Of a stretch of DNA of 64,000 nucleotides, positions 49,101-59,716 are shown in pieces. The DNA comes from Anas platyrhynchos (lineage: Eukaryota > Chordata > Aves > Anseriformes > Anatidae). The stretch spans positions 1,557,501 to 1,621,500 of the forward strand of contig NC_092602.1 of assembly GCF_047663525.1 (NCBI RefSeq), given 5' to 3'. A model generated the notes under the pieces. The model ran no database searches. It was not told the DNA's origin and worked only from the letters and a program-made list of their open reading frames with translations. Both the position numbers and the translations under genes were made by a program. Position 1 is the first letter of the stretch, and each line of letters begins with the position of its first letter.

Positions 49101-52100
49101 CCACCACGTTACATCCAGCTCATTAGGTCCAGCTGCGTTAGAACAACTCAACGCAAGGAAAGATGCTAAGGTCAGGTGTACAAATACACAGCCCAATTCT
49201 TTTCTTATGCTGCAGGCTTCTGCAAGGCGGTGCCAGGAATGAATCTTTCCCTGTAGCTGGGTGCTCTGTTGGTGTCTCCTGCCGGTGCCACGTTAACCAT
49301 TCAAAACAGCAGATGTGCCAGCAGCACACGTGTGTGTGAGGGGAAGAAATTGAGCTTAGGTACGTGTAACAAGTGGTTTTGCACTGCTGACAGGCTCTTG
49401 TGAGCTTGGTCAGGTGTGCATCCAGTGCAGGACTCCAATTCTTCAGTGATTCCTGGCAGGAAACTCTGGAGCTCAGCATAAGGAGGTCTGGAAAGGGGAC
49501 TCATTTTAACGGCCGCTTTTCCTGTTTCAAGTAAACTTTCTGTGGGCTGGCTGCTGGCCAAGGGCTATAGGTAAATATTTTGGGCAATGTGTGGCAGAGC
49601 AGACAGCAAAGACAAACGTTAGCACTGAGCACTGCAGCATCATGTACCGCAGCATGACTCCTCACCATCGTGTGGAGTCTTACAGATGTCGTGGCCTTTC
49701 TAGGAGAGAAACACAATGAAACTGAAGGGTTTTCCTGCAGAGATCTGCAAGGAGAGGGGTAAAAAAGGAGTTGATAATTTCACCACACCTTTAAAAACTA
49801 ACACTGGGTTTGCAACACGTTTGGCATGGAGGGAGCCTTTCTGCACAGCTCGGCGTGTGTAGCAGGCAGCCCTGGGGAATGTGCAGCTGGGGACACTCTG
49901 GGCAGTGTGCATTAATTACAGCGTATCACTATTTATCTCATTTACATGCCTTGAAAGGAAATGGCTGCTTTTACTACAGTGCCCCATTGTGCCAGGGCTG
50001 TGAACACCCATCTAAAGACACGATCTCTGACTCCTGAAGTTTACCCTCCAATGCAAGATGAAAGGGATGGTGGAGGGGAACAGAATCAGGGAACAGGAAA
50101 TCACAGCCTGTATTTATCCATCTGTAGCTGGCCTGGCACAGCCCATTTTGCAGGTCGGATAGTTTGAACCCCAAGAGATTAAAATATTAGGTACTACTGT
50201 GCACAACTCTCCTTCCAGAGACAGTTAGCTCAGCGTTTCTCCCTGAAAGCTGGACACACACTGAGCCTGCGTACTGAGATAAGCTGCTTTTAGCTGGGCA
50301 TTTAAACACCTCTGTTGGACAGCAGTGGGTGTGCTGTGAGCAGCCTCACCTTCGTTAAGGTGTATGAAATTTCAGCATTCGTTGTGAGGACAACCAGGAG
50401 AATAGTCCTTAAATGTGAAATATTTATTTTAGTCTGATTAAATTTACTTCTAGTCCCATGATCAGTGAAGACAGTTGTTCTGTAAGTTATTCTGTGTGCA
50501 TGAGCAGCAGGGGTGACTGTAAAAGGACTGTAAGATTGATTTCAAAGAGCTGTGCTGTAGTAACATGGGGAAGGGAAGAAAATATTGTTGTTTTGGAAAA
50601 AGAGCTGGCTTGTGCACCTCGCCTTGTTACTGGATGTTATTGCATCTTGGTATGTGCTCAAAAAGGAGCTTGGTGACTGATATAGACCTAAAAATTCAGC
50701 TACTGTCCTTGTCATCACCTGGTCTGCACTGGTCATGGCAGAGCAGGGATGGGATGGGACGCAGCGTGGCCAGGGAGCGATGCTGCCCGAAGCCCCCAGG
50801 ACGGCGCCCAGCGCCCTTCAGGAGCTGCGTGCGGAGCCCCCGCTGCAAGAACAAGGTGGGGAGACCTCTTCTCCCCGAAAAGACGACGGCTGCTGCTGCT
50901 GCGGAGCCCATGCAGGGCTGATCCCCGGGCTGACAGGCGGCGTGTGCGGTGGGTGCTGACCCGCGCCGCCCAGCTGACCCCGGCGCTCGCTGCCCGGGCT
51001 GCGGGGAGCAGGGTGCCAGATGGCGGTGTGTGCGCGCTGCGTGGCGGCTGTCATCCGGCCAGATTAATGTGGGGTTGGTAAAAGGGAGGAGGGAGAGAGG
51101 AGGGGGGGAAAAAACAATTAAGCAAGAATCCTAAAAAAACAATCGAGGCCACGTGCCACTGGGCAACAGTCGTTGCTCCACAATGGGTTATCGGCTTACA
51201 ATGAAGGGGGCCAACTGTTGCAAACGACATGAGCCTGCCCAGTTTTCAAATCATTTAATGCCCTTGTTTTCTTCCGATCCAGCCAATGTCTGGGCCAGCA
51301 GAGCGGTCACCTGACATTCTTTTTATGTATTTAAGTCCCAGGCCTCACAAAATAACTGAACAGGGGTAACCATGGCAATGCTAATTATTGCACTATAACT
51401 ACAGTAAGAGAAAGAAGCCAGGGTAGGCTGGGAGAGAGGTTCGGAGATGTTTTGGCCAGGATTTGGGCTTTTGGCTCCTGCTCACGAGTGTCTTTTCTTT
51501 TGCTTTTTCTTTTCACAGTCTTTTTACAAACAAATACATTAAATTCTGCTTCAAAGATCTACCAGATAATAGTTTGGGGAAGTTTGATGCGTGTTTCTGG
51601 AAATCCTGAATAGAGGAGCTGAAAGCTCCTGGGCAGCCAGGCACTACAGCTCTGGCTCTCTCTGTTAAGCTGCTTTGGAACCATGTAAAACCTAAGAGAT
51701 GCTCCAGCAAGAGACCAGATTTATTTAAGGCTTCTGCATCATTATTTGGCAGCAAACACGCGTTAGTCCATGCAGCTGGCTTTAACATTTCTACGAGAGT
51801 GCTCTTTAAAGGCTTTGTTTCAAAAGCAAAACCAACTACATCCAACCAAACTGTTCTTCTGGATGAAAAAGGTGTCTTCTTGGACAGGAATCCTGCTGGG
51901 TTTGCCCTGGGTCTCTAATGATATGTCCTAAGTGCTGCTGCACTCCTCAAGATTGCCGTGACTGCTGAGACAAAGTTTAACAGAAGTAAAACAGTTTATC
52001 CTTTCATTCATGATAGTTTTTGTTGACTTTAATTGGAGTTTTGACCACACAGAAGCTTGTGAGTACTATGAATGTCTCCCATTATTTCAGTTTTGTACAA

Positions 52101-55100
52101 CACATGCCATCAGAAGCAAAACAAAGGCAGGTGTTAAGGAGCACGCAGAATGTGTCAGAGCAGAGCTTTAAACCAAAAGCAGTCTGTCACAGCTCTGCCT
52201 CAGTTTTGTCAGCTAAAGACAGACAGGATGGTCTTGTTTATTCACTCTGTAGCTCTTCATTCAGATCATTTAGTATGTAAAAACTGCCTAAAAGAATTGG
52301 TTCACATGCCTCATGGTTCCTTGTAATGTATCAATAACCTCATGTGCCCAAATGGAAGAGATGAACAGCTCATTCTGTAATTTTGTTTATGCAGCAGATC
52401 TCTGCCTATCTGTCCCCACCAACGGGTACAGGGGCTGAGAAATGTTCTCTCCAGGTGTTAAAGCCAGCAGCAGGTTCTGGAAGATCTCAGCACAGAAACT
52501 TCTTCCAAGGCTGGCTGCTCACCGGATTTCAAGGCTCATGCGAATTTGCCAGGTTAAAAATCCTGACAGGTTTCTTCTCCATCAAGGCCATACACGTGCA
52601 ATCTTCTGACAAATGTGAAAACAATGAATCAGCTTTGGTTTTGTTTCCAGGCAGTTTCTCTTCCAGGTTCTCATGCTTCCTTCCCCTCCAAATACTGCAA
52701 GAGAAGGCTTCTTAATCAAAACATTTTGTATTGTACAAAGCAACACATGATTATGGGCTAAGGACACTGGTGACCAGCTAGCTGTGAAACAAAAGGTCGC
52801 ATCTGAACTCTGCAAGCAGAATCCCAGCCTGATGTGATTTCCCTGCTGACCTTCATGAGCTCAGGCATCCCAGACATCTCCTGTTTTACCAGGGACAGAC
52901 TAGCAGCATCTCTGCTCTGTTCTAACCTTTCACGCTATTTTACAGGCTCTTAGCTTCTGACCCCTCCCAGCTGAGCGAAGATGACCTCCCCAGTGACTTG
53001 CAGTCCTTGTCGTGGCTGACATCTGTTGATGTTCCTCGTTTACAACAGATGGCCAGTGGAAGAATGGATTTTAGCCTTGGCGCTCAGAATGCATTGCTAC
53101 AACAGACAGGTAAACTGTCAGGAGGTTAAACAACCGCTCTGGAAATGTCACGGCCTCCTGCCCCTCTTACTTTCCTCCACACATACCAACTCTCCCATGA
53201 GTAGATTTGTTTTAGGTACATTACGTTTCACTTCCTGCCAGAAGACTGGAGGCTGTTGTCTTCTGATAATGAGGATATCGTTAATAGATTTCTTTCATTT
53301 GAAGAGGCAGAGTCCTAGCAGTCACAACAGCGATCTCAGGGTCCGATTGACTGTTCTGCTCAGTGTAGCTGCTGTTGCCTTGTGTGAACTCGGGCCAAGG
53401 TATTTAAGACTTGCATTTCAGAGGTTTTCAACAGCCATGAAATTAGGTAATTAATCTTTCTTGTTTGTTTCAACATTGATAAAATTAAGAGCATCTTATT
53501 TACCCCATACCTGTTTGCTTCATACAGACTTACAGCATATGTTCACTGAACGCCTTTCTTTTCGGTGTGAACTTTCTGTAGGTAAACACTCTTGCTCCCT
53601 AAGGCATTCTGCTGAGAGAGCTCAGTGTATCATCCTGCTTCCTTTAGAGCAGAAATATATCTGGAGTACAAATAGTGCTGAATTTGTGTTTTTTTTTTCC
53701 TTTTTTTCTTTAGTAAGATACTGTGTCTGTAGCACCGCTGTGGACTGTTAAACAGCTGTCATCTTTCATTCCCCGCATAACAAGTTTTAGAAGCAGCTGA
53801 AGTCATCTTTGCAATTTGTGAAATGTTCAGGGTTCTTTGGGGATGGAAAGCTATAGAGAGGTGTGATTATCCACTCCAGAGCTTAGCTGTGATAACTGCA
53901 TCTATTAAAAATAAATGTCAGCTCTCTTTTCTGACGTGTACTTTCATGTGAACAGTTATTGCGTTTGCTTTCTCCAAAATAGGTCCTGTGGCAAGCAATA
54001 TGCACTCCTCAGGAGCACCTGGAGCAATGATTCATGTCCAGGCCAGCCTGCCACAGGGAATCCTGGGTTTGAATTTTATTTCAACACATGGAGCAAATGT
54101 AAGAGCAACCCTTGCAACACTTCTTAGGAAAAGATGTTGGTAATTTCAAGACTGACATGTCTGTTGTCTTCATCTCAGCAGATGAGCCAGTACCCTGTAG
54201 GTGGGCAGCCATCTCCTGGTTTACAGACACAGCAACAACTCTTCCCTCCTCCTCATTCACAGCAAGTGTTTGCTATGGCCCAGAACACACCACAGGTACT
54301 GTTATCTCCTTGTGATCTGTGTCTCAGAGTACCTTCCAAGATCATTTCTAGAACTCTTTCAAAAGAGAAAGAAAATCGCTAAGCCTACATACCCGTGGAC
54401 ATTCTGCACCTGACATTTTCCTTTTTTCCTTCTGCATGTAGTGCAACCCAGCAGCAATCTACAACCCGCCCTATGGGACCCAGACACATTATTCTCAGCC
54501 ACGCCTGGCTCCTCACTCTGCCCAGGAACTGCATCCGAAACATTACCCCAAGCCCATCTATTCGTATAGGTGAGTGGGTAACAGCATAGCCCGTTGCTCA
54601 CAGTGTTCATTGAGCTGTTTTTAAATACTGTAAGCACAACAGCATGAGAATATTTGATTCCTTTTGAAGGGAACAAAATTCCCATCATCCACTCAAGAGT
54701 CCTGTGGAAACTGCCCATGGTGGGTAGCAGGAACAAATGAGCAGCTGGACAACCAGCATAAAGGTAGAAAAATAACACAGAGGAGTAAAATCTGCAGGAT
54801 CACAGGGTGACTTCTGAAAACTCCCTGGCTATAGGTTCTGGGGAAGCAGAGCACCACAGGAATCCCATGACCAGCCAGGTGTCTGAGGTTGCTAGACCAG
54901 GAGCAGGTGTGATGGGATGGCTACGTGTATGCAGCCTGCTGCTAAGTGTTTCTCTCTCCTCTAGTTGCTTGATTGCAATGGCTCTGAAGAACAGCAAAAC
55001 CGGCAGTCTCCCTGTGAGCGAGATCTACAGCTTCATGAAGGAGCACTTCCCCTACTTCAAGGTATGCGTACACCTGCAAGGTGGGGGTAGAACATCACAC

Positions 55101-57487
55101 ATATTGTTCACAACTTAGTTCTCTAACACCTTCCTGCATCTTTCAGACAGCCCCCGATGGCTGGAAGAATTCCGTGCGCCACAACCTGTCCCTCAATAAG
55201 TGCTTTGAGAAGGTGGAGAACAAGATGAGCGGCACCTCTCGCAAAGGGTGCCTGTGGGCTCTCAACCCTGCCAAGATTGACAAGATGGAAGAGGAGATGC
55301 AGAAGTGGAAGCGGAAGGACTTAGCTGCCATTCACAGGAGCATGGCTAACCCAGGTAGGGATTATACTACACTTTAATTACTTATACGAGAGGCGAGGGT
55401 TAAAAATGTCTGTTTGTCCAGGAATACGTGCATCTTAAGAAATTAGTTCTGTGGCACAGAGCTGGCTGGCACAGAACTCCAGCCTTCCAACAGCCTCCTC
55501 CTCAAACCTGCACAGCTGAGACCCCCCCCGTGCTCTGCACTGAGTCAAGTCACTGCTGCTGGCCTGAGGCTGCGTGGCAGGGCAACGCTGCTGCAGCTGG
55601 AGGCAACCAAACTGATGGTCATGGCTGGAGGCACTCAGCATAAATCAGTCCCCAGGTTTTGAGGTTATCTTTTTCCCCTGTGCTAACCGATCTAGCACAT
55701 CCAAGACCTTCTGAGGAGTTATGCTGCCTCCAGCGTCAGTATCTATAGTGGCAGGTTTTAACTGTTACTCTGCAAAACTCTTTAGTAAGACCTTCTCATT
55801 CTTACTTATAAAGACAAGTTTTTGAAGCTTTCTGGAGCTCAATACTGGCAAAATCAACTGGAGGTTTTTGCTGTAAACTCTGTAATATGCAATCAATGAT
55901 GAGTAGCATTCTCCTTTGCTTAAAAACAAAAGTGCTGCTGAAACGGTCAGGAGGCTCTCAGATGAATCTTACCCCAAACCAAAGAGTTCAGTGTCCGTGG
56001 AAGCAGGAGACCTCCTGAGGATGCTGAGTTCTGCAGCTGCAGGTCAGCTGCCACCAGCAGCAGCTTGGTTGCTCTGTGTAAATCTCATGTGATCATTTCT
56101 TCAGCTCTGTTAGGGGTTACCATGGAATTTGACTAGGGTAAGGGTTAAGGGTAGGGAAGTAGATGGCATTTCTTTACCCTTTGCACAAAGATTGCCTCCT
56201 GTGCTGCTTCTCACACAATTACACTGTTTGCCTTCTCAGCTTCACGGCAAAAGTCCGTGGCTGTGCTCACAAGTGAAATGCTTTGACAGGGCCCTGCTTG
56301 AACAACGGGGTTAAACTCACTCTTTTCTTCCTTGGGAACGGGTACTGCACGCGCAGAGGAGCTGGACAAGCTGATCACTGACAGACCGGAGAACTGCAGG
56401 CGGCCCGGCAAACAGGCGGAGGGTGAGGTCTCCACCCTGACCCACCTGGCAGCAGCCCAGGGCCGGATTTCCATCTCCCAGCTGCAGCCCCAGCCCATCA
56501 TGACGCTCTCGCTGCAGTCCATCCCCCTGCATCACCAGATCCAGACCCAGGCTCGCATCGCCCCGGACTCACCGGCACCTGCCCAAACGCCTCCTCTCCA
56601 CGCTCTGCCTGACATGAGCCCCAGCCCCCTTCCCCACCACCCCCTGGGCCGCCCACCTCCCGACTTCCTGACCGTGAGCGCGGACATGAACACAGAGGTG
56701 GATGCCCTGGACCCAAGCATTATGGATTTTGCGTTACACGGTACAGGAGAGGGAATGTGGGGGAGCAGAGGGCAGGATTTGTACAATTATGGAGTTGCTA
56801 AATACAGAAGTGGGGCTTCAGCCAGCTGCACTGGGGTGGGATTAACTGAGATAAAAACTTGTGCACTGCGGTAGATGTAAGCAGGCGTGCCAGGCTAACG
56901 ACCTGGGACACCCCATCTCTCTGCCCCTGGGAAAACACAGCTTTACCTGTGCTGTGGTTTTGCCCATTTGTAAAAGGAGAACAACTTTGGTTTATAGAGA
57001 TGCTTAGCACAGTCCCTAAGTTTCTGGTTAGCATGTGGTAGATAAATGCTGCCCAGAAAGGTCCAGCCTGCTGCTGGAAGAGCCTCTCAGTGCCTTTGCA
57101 CTACAGCTGGCACCGTCTGCAAGCTGTGCTGTTTCTAAGCAGCACGTAAAACTCTTTAGTTAAGGACTGACCCCCTGCACAGTGCCTGGGCAGGGTGGAT
57201 GTGTTGCTGTGACTGGAATTTAATCTCTTACAGGTAACATATGGGAGGAAATGAAAGACGACAGCTTCAGCCTTGACACCCTGGGTGCCTTCAGCAACTC
57301 CCCGCTGCACCTCTCAGACTGTGACCTAGGCACTCCTGGCCTCACCCCTGCGTCCAGCGGCAGCGACCACTCCTTCTCAGACTTGCAGGTCACGGGCCTT
57401 TACACCACCTACACGGCCCTGGACAACGTGGCGGCGGCAGCTCAGTACATGAACCCCCAAGGCAACAAGCCCATCGCTCTGCTCTAA
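43064..57487 (+). CDS. FOXN4: Forkhead box protein N4, nine coding exons, complete (gene-level entry)
   Basis: A winged-helix transcription factor of the nucleus. By family knowledge it drives amacrine and horizontal cell fates in the retina and V2b interneurons in the spinal cord. Nine exons join in frame through GT-AG introns to 1,551 bases: 516 residues plus TAA at 57,485-57,487, close to the 517 residues of the human protein. It starts [19 protein letters not shown] and ends QGNKPIALL. The forkhead domain spans about 197-290, with the DNA-recognition helix [15 protein letters not shown] at 241-255. A Pro/Gln-rich N-terminal half precedes it, and acidic activation-type segments ([29 protein letters not shown]) follow. 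Order and orientation relative to MYO1H and ACACB match mammals. No defect is seen. Confidence 0.96.
44690..44960. promoter_or_regulatory. Candidate intronic element with CCAATTAG site and short stem
   Basis: Unique sequence in FOXN4 intron 1 with CCAATTAGTGAG and the inverted TGCTCC/GGAGCA around CCATGG (near 44,730-44,747). Open frames on both strands are short. It is proposed as a regulatory candidate from motif content only. Confidence 0.2.
46421..46447. repeat. Perfect 9-base inverted repeat around AATTAATTA
   Basis: ATGTGTATA (46,421-46,429) and TATACACAT (46,439-46,447) are exact reverse complements with the nine-base spacer AATTAATTA. The spacer is itself a double homeodomain core. 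It could be a symmetric protein site or a small cruciform. Confidence 0.85.
48004..48310 (+). other. Purine-rich strand-asymmetric tract
   Basis: About 300 bases in which G and A dominate the plus strand (GGAGGAAGGAGG, GAGGAGGAGTG and similar). It keeps frames open on both strands, including 186 codons on the minus strand, without any recognisable domain. Such tracts can form triplexes or act as exonic-splicing-like sequence; no function is evident here. Confidence 0.5.
50735..51060. promoter_or_regulatory. Second GC/CpG-rich island inside FOXN4 intron 1
   Basis: An isolated block of CpG-rich DNA, unlike the AT-rich intron around it, about 2 kb upstream of coding exon 2. It includes ATGGCGG (YY1-like core, near 51,019) and CGCGCTGCG. 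It may be an internal promoter or the CpG-rich half of an enhancer with the adjoining motif block. Three overlapping plus frames are open through it and none is recognisable. Confidence 0.4.
51060..51440. promoter_or_regulatory. Motif-dense candidate enhancer in FOXN4 intron 1
   Basis: Within about 380 bases I see CACGTG (51,150-51,155), the inverted repeat GCAAC-AGTC-GTTGC (about 51,163-51,176), CAACTG, CCAAT, CACCTG (51,308-51,313), a near-consensus RFX X-box GTAACCATGGCAAT (51,366-51,379) and a homeodomain core TAATTA (51,382-51,387). The density and the intronic position suit a neural or retinal FOXN4 enhancer. Conservation and activity are untested here. Confidence 0.4.
51366..51379 (+). 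promoter_or_regulatory. RFX X-box-like site
   Basis: GTAACCATGGCAAT fits the X-box pattern GTNRCC-(0-3)-RGYAAC with a two-base spacer and one mismatch at the final base. RFX proteins bind such imperfect palindromes in ciliated and neural cells. An adjacent TAATTA site follows three bases later. Confidence 0.45.
52946..53109 (+). CDS. FOXN4: FOXN4 coding exon 2 (residues 28-83)
   Basis: Encodes [20 protein letters not shown], then [20 protein letters not shown] and on. The [19 protein letters not shown] block is the conserved N-terminal FOXN4 signature. Acceptor TTTTACAG, donor G|GTAAAC, phase 1. Confidence 0.95.
53983..54098 (+). CDS. FOXN4: FOXN4 coding exon 3 (residues 83-121)
   Basis: Encodes [20 protein letters not shown] and on to ISTHGAN, a low-complexity N-terminal region. 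Acceptor CAAAATAG, donor AAT|GTAAGA; phase 0 at its end. Confidence 0.85.
54179..54295 (+). CDS. FOXN4: FOXN4 coding exon 4 (residues 122-160)
   Basis: Encodes [20 protein letters not shown] and on to QNTPQ, a Gln/Pro-rich segment that matches the SQFPVGGQP motif of mammals. The acceptor is a CAGCAG tandem, so exon starts at 54,179 or 54,182 are both possible; the first adds one Gln. Donor CAG|GTACTG. Confidence 0.9.
54442..54569 (+). CDS. FOXN4: FOXN4 coding exon 5 (residues 161-203)
   Basis: Encodes [20 protein letters not shown] and then [18 protein letters not shown]. The final KPIYSY begins the forkhead domain. Acceptor GCATGTAG, donor AG|GTGAGT, phase 2. Confidence 0.94.
54965..55061 (+). 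CDS. FOXN4: FOXN4 coding exon 6 (residues 203-235, forkhead part 1)
   Basis: Encodes [20 protein letters not shown] and then [13 protein letters not shown], helices 1 and 2 of the winged helix. Acceptor CCTCTAG, donor AAG|GTATGC. Confidence 0.96.
55147..55354 (+). CDS. FOXN4: FOXN4 coding exon 7 (residues 236-305, forkhead part 2)
   Basis: Encodes [20 protein letters not shown], then the [19 protein letters not shown] wing and the basic [17 protein letters not shown]. The recognition helix with the invariant NSVRHNLS is here. Acceptor TTTCAG, donor G|GTAGGG, phase 1. Confidence 0.97.
56357..56740 (+). CDS. FOXN4: FOXN4 coding exon 8 (residues 305-433)
   Basis: Encodes [19 protein letters not shown], then [20 protein letters not shown], the Pro-rich [20 protein letters not shown] and [19 protein letters not shown]. 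The last part is a conserved acidic activation-type segment. Acceptor CGCGCAG, donor G|GTACAG. The open frame continues past the donor to 56,874, but that part is intronic. Confidence 0.94.
57234..57487 (+). CDS. FOXN4: FOXN4 coding exon 9 (residues 433-516, C-terminus)
   Basis: Encodes [20 protein letters not shown], then [20 protein letters not shown] and [11 protein letters not shown], then TAA. The [12 protein letters not shown] block and the KPIALL end are FOXN4 family signatures. Acceptor CTTACAG. Confidence 0.96.
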
Positions 57488-57559
57488 GTTTTGCACCATT
57501 CCACGGACCTCTAACTCGGGGGCCAGTTTCTCCCACCCCTTAAAACCTGACCCGAAAGC

Positions 57560-57565
57560 AATAAA
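57560..57565 (+). terminator. FOXN4: Proximal poly(A) signal of FOXN4
   Basis: AATAAA 73 bases after the stop codon. Whether it is used is unknown; it would give a very short 3' UTR. Confidence 0.4.
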
Positions 57566-57594
57566 ACAACTCCTCCTACAGACACGTGGAAGGT

Positions 57595-57632
57595 GTTGGC
57601 TATTTACTGGGACGTTGGCTATTTACTGGGAC
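57595..57632. repeat. Perfect 2 x 19-base tandem duplication in the FOXN4 3' UTR
   Basis: GTTGGCTATTTACTGGGAC occurs twice head to tail with no mismatch, just after the proximal poly(A) signal. Perfect identity suggests a recent duplication or a collapse-prone assembly site. Confidence 0.95.
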
Positions 57633-58679
57633 GCAGCGTGTGATGCCAAAATAACTCGAGCTGGTGGCTGTGGAGCTTCTTTCACCCATGCCAGGAGCGA
57701 GGAAGGGGCATGGACGGTCGTGTTGCAGGACTGGAGAGCTCTTAAGGACTTGGAAAACATCAATCAGGAGGAACTTTTACTAGAATGCAGCTGAGATAAA
57801 GATGAGCCCAGTTAAGGAAAATGCATTTACCTGGCACTGTGACCTGGACGTTGATGTTGTCACACACACAGCAGCCAGCGCAAGCCAAGGGGCTGCTCAG
57901 CACCACGGTGAGGTCCAGAAGAGTTGATCTCGTACCACGTTCATCTTTTTTCTTCAATTGCCAAAAGACTGTTGCCATCAAACAAAGCTCACATACAGTC
58001 TCTGGAGACACTTGCACCTCTAACACTATTTTGACGTGACTATTGCTAATTTATTGTTATGAGATAGCAAAAAGGAGCAAAAAAAATAATGAAAAAGCAA
58101 ATCTATAGCAGACAACTGTTATATCTAGGGTTAAAAACAAAGTCCTTACCCATGAAGGAATTGGTACTACTGAATTATGAAACTGATCACTGGCTAGATG
58201 TTTTTAGGAATTATGCCTATTTTTAGGATTTTTTAAAAAAACTAGATTTCTTTGTAGTACTGTGTATCGTGTTTCTGTCTATTCTCGTGCTAGGCAGTAT
58301 TACTATTTGTAAATTTATTTATATTTATTGTTATGAAAAGAAATTATGTAAACTGAGCACTGTTCAATTTTTTAAAATGCTGCAGTAACCTGTTTTACAT
58401 CAACTAAATTATTCATATTCAAAAATGCATAAATTTTAATCGCTGTTTGTTACACTACATTTCTTTTAAATAAGCACTTTTGATACTGTGAAACTCATGT
58501 TTTTAAAAAAAAAAAAACAGAGACCAAATATTGTAACTGTTCCATACCAATTCAGAATCGTCTTCCTATTCTGATGAATCCAAGTAAAACTGATTCTAAT
58601 TTAGATTTTTAGATTTACAAGCTCTGCTGGATACTTGGTAACACACACTGCAAAAAAAATAATAATTGATGAAACAGTT

Positions 58680-58695
58680 AAAAAAAAAAAAAAAA
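58680..58695. repeat. A16 homopolymer run in the FOXN4 3' UTR
   Basis: Sixteen A residues in the distal 3' UTR, which could prime oligo-dT internally and mimic a transcript end. Confidence 0.75.
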
Positions 58696-59117
58696 GAGAA
58701 CTGTAAGTTGAAATGTAGCATTTAGTCTACTTATACCTCTGTGACCATGAATAATATTTATATCTCATGTTTTGTCTGTTCCTGTTTGTTAATGGAGCTT
58801 CCAGGGGTCGTGCACGTGGCTGGGGCTGGCCCAAGGCAGAAAGCCTCTCCAGCCGATGTCCAGGTACTAAACACCCACCACAGACCCAAACTTCTTCACA
58901 GCAGCCCCGGAGTGGGTTCCTTGTGCTGAAAATCATGGTGGTGAGGGTCAGGGGCCAGGAATTGTTGCGTGGCCGCGTCTTCCAAGTGCACACAGCCACG
59001 GTAGCCCCTTCCAAATGGGCACGATGGTCCAAATCGTAATTTATTGTTCAAGAACAAATGTGATTAATGATCATTTGCTGTGACTGGTTTCATCTATGAT
59101 GTCTTCATTTTTTAAAA

Positions 59118-59123
59118 AATAAA
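59118..59123 (+). terminator. FOXN4: Distal poly(A) signal of FOXN4
   Basis: AATAAA after TTTTTTAAA, followed by T-rich ATTATTTCTTAGC and then GTGTGCTGC, which could act as a downstream GU element. Likely the main 3' end. Confidence 0.5.
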
Positions 59124-59710
59124 TATTATTTCTTAGCATTAAGCCCAGGTCATTCTAGGTGTGCTGCATCACAATTACTCTGGTGCCAAGCAGGTGGCGC
59201 GTTGCAGCTCAGCACTGACCACTGATCCCAGGCAGCTGCTACCAGAAAACCAACCCGGCCAGGAAATAGTCACACACAGCTTGCAGATCAGAAATGTTTG
59301 ACTCCAGCCACCCTGTCCAAGCGTGCTGAGAAGCAGAACCTTCTCTTAAGTCTAAGACATGTGTTTCCATGCCACCACTACAGAAAATTACCCAGTTACT
59401 AAGCATTTGTAGTGATCACCTGCAAATGTAAGGGCTTTTTTCTGAAAAAAAACATCTTTCCTCAGGCTTTCTTATCTTTAATAATGCTATGTCCATGTTA
59501 AGGGTTTTCCCTGGCTCAAAGCCTCCAGAAGGGTTTACAGGTACTTACTGCATGAACTCTTCTGCCAAGAGCTGCTCAGTACCAAAACAGCTCCAGGGCA
59601 GGAGGCTGCTACCATACATCAGCAGCTGCCATCCCCTCCTCAGACCCTCCCCATTCACACAATGACAAAATAAAAGAGCTCAGGAAAACCTCATTGAGGG
59701 CAGTGCTTGT

Positions 59711-59716
59711 TTTATT
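59711..59716 (-). terminator. Possible distal minus-strand poly(A) signal
   Basis: The minus strand reads GCAATAAAACAAGC. If used by ACACB it would lengthen the 3' UTR by about 1 kb and bring its end within 0.6 kb of the FOXN4 end. Confidence 0.3.

Larger units (their letters stand above)
43147..52945 (+). other. FOXN4: FOXN4 first coding intron (9.8 kb)
   Basis: The longest intron of the gene. It contains an inverted repeat at 46,421-46,447, a purine-rich tract at about 48,004-48,310, T14 at 47,469-47,482, a GC-rich island at 50,735-51,060 and a motif-dense block at 51,060-51,440. No extra exon is supported. Long open frames (for example 47,658-48,218 minus) come from the purine-rich strand bias. 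Confidence 0.75.
57488..59150 (+). other. FOXN4: FOXN4 3' UTR (two possible ends)
   Basis: After the stop codon there is an early AATAAA at 57,560-57,565. A long AT-rich stretch with ATTTA-type elements (around 58,300-58,480) follows, ending at AATAAA 59,118-59,123. The distal end would give a UTR of about 1.65 kb containing destabilising AU-rich sequence. The frames open at 58,727-59,039 on both strands are unrecognised. Confidence 0.55.

Noticed and set aside
51015-51030. Possible CTCF site around CCAGATGGCGG
   Set aside because: Only the 3' half of the motif fits and upstream positions mismatch. A YY1-type ATGGCGG core is the simpler reading.
56741-56874. Extension of the FOXN4 exon 8 frame beyond the donor
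   Set aside because: Translation after the GTACAG donor loses similarity, and the next exon restores the family sequence in phase, so this is intron.
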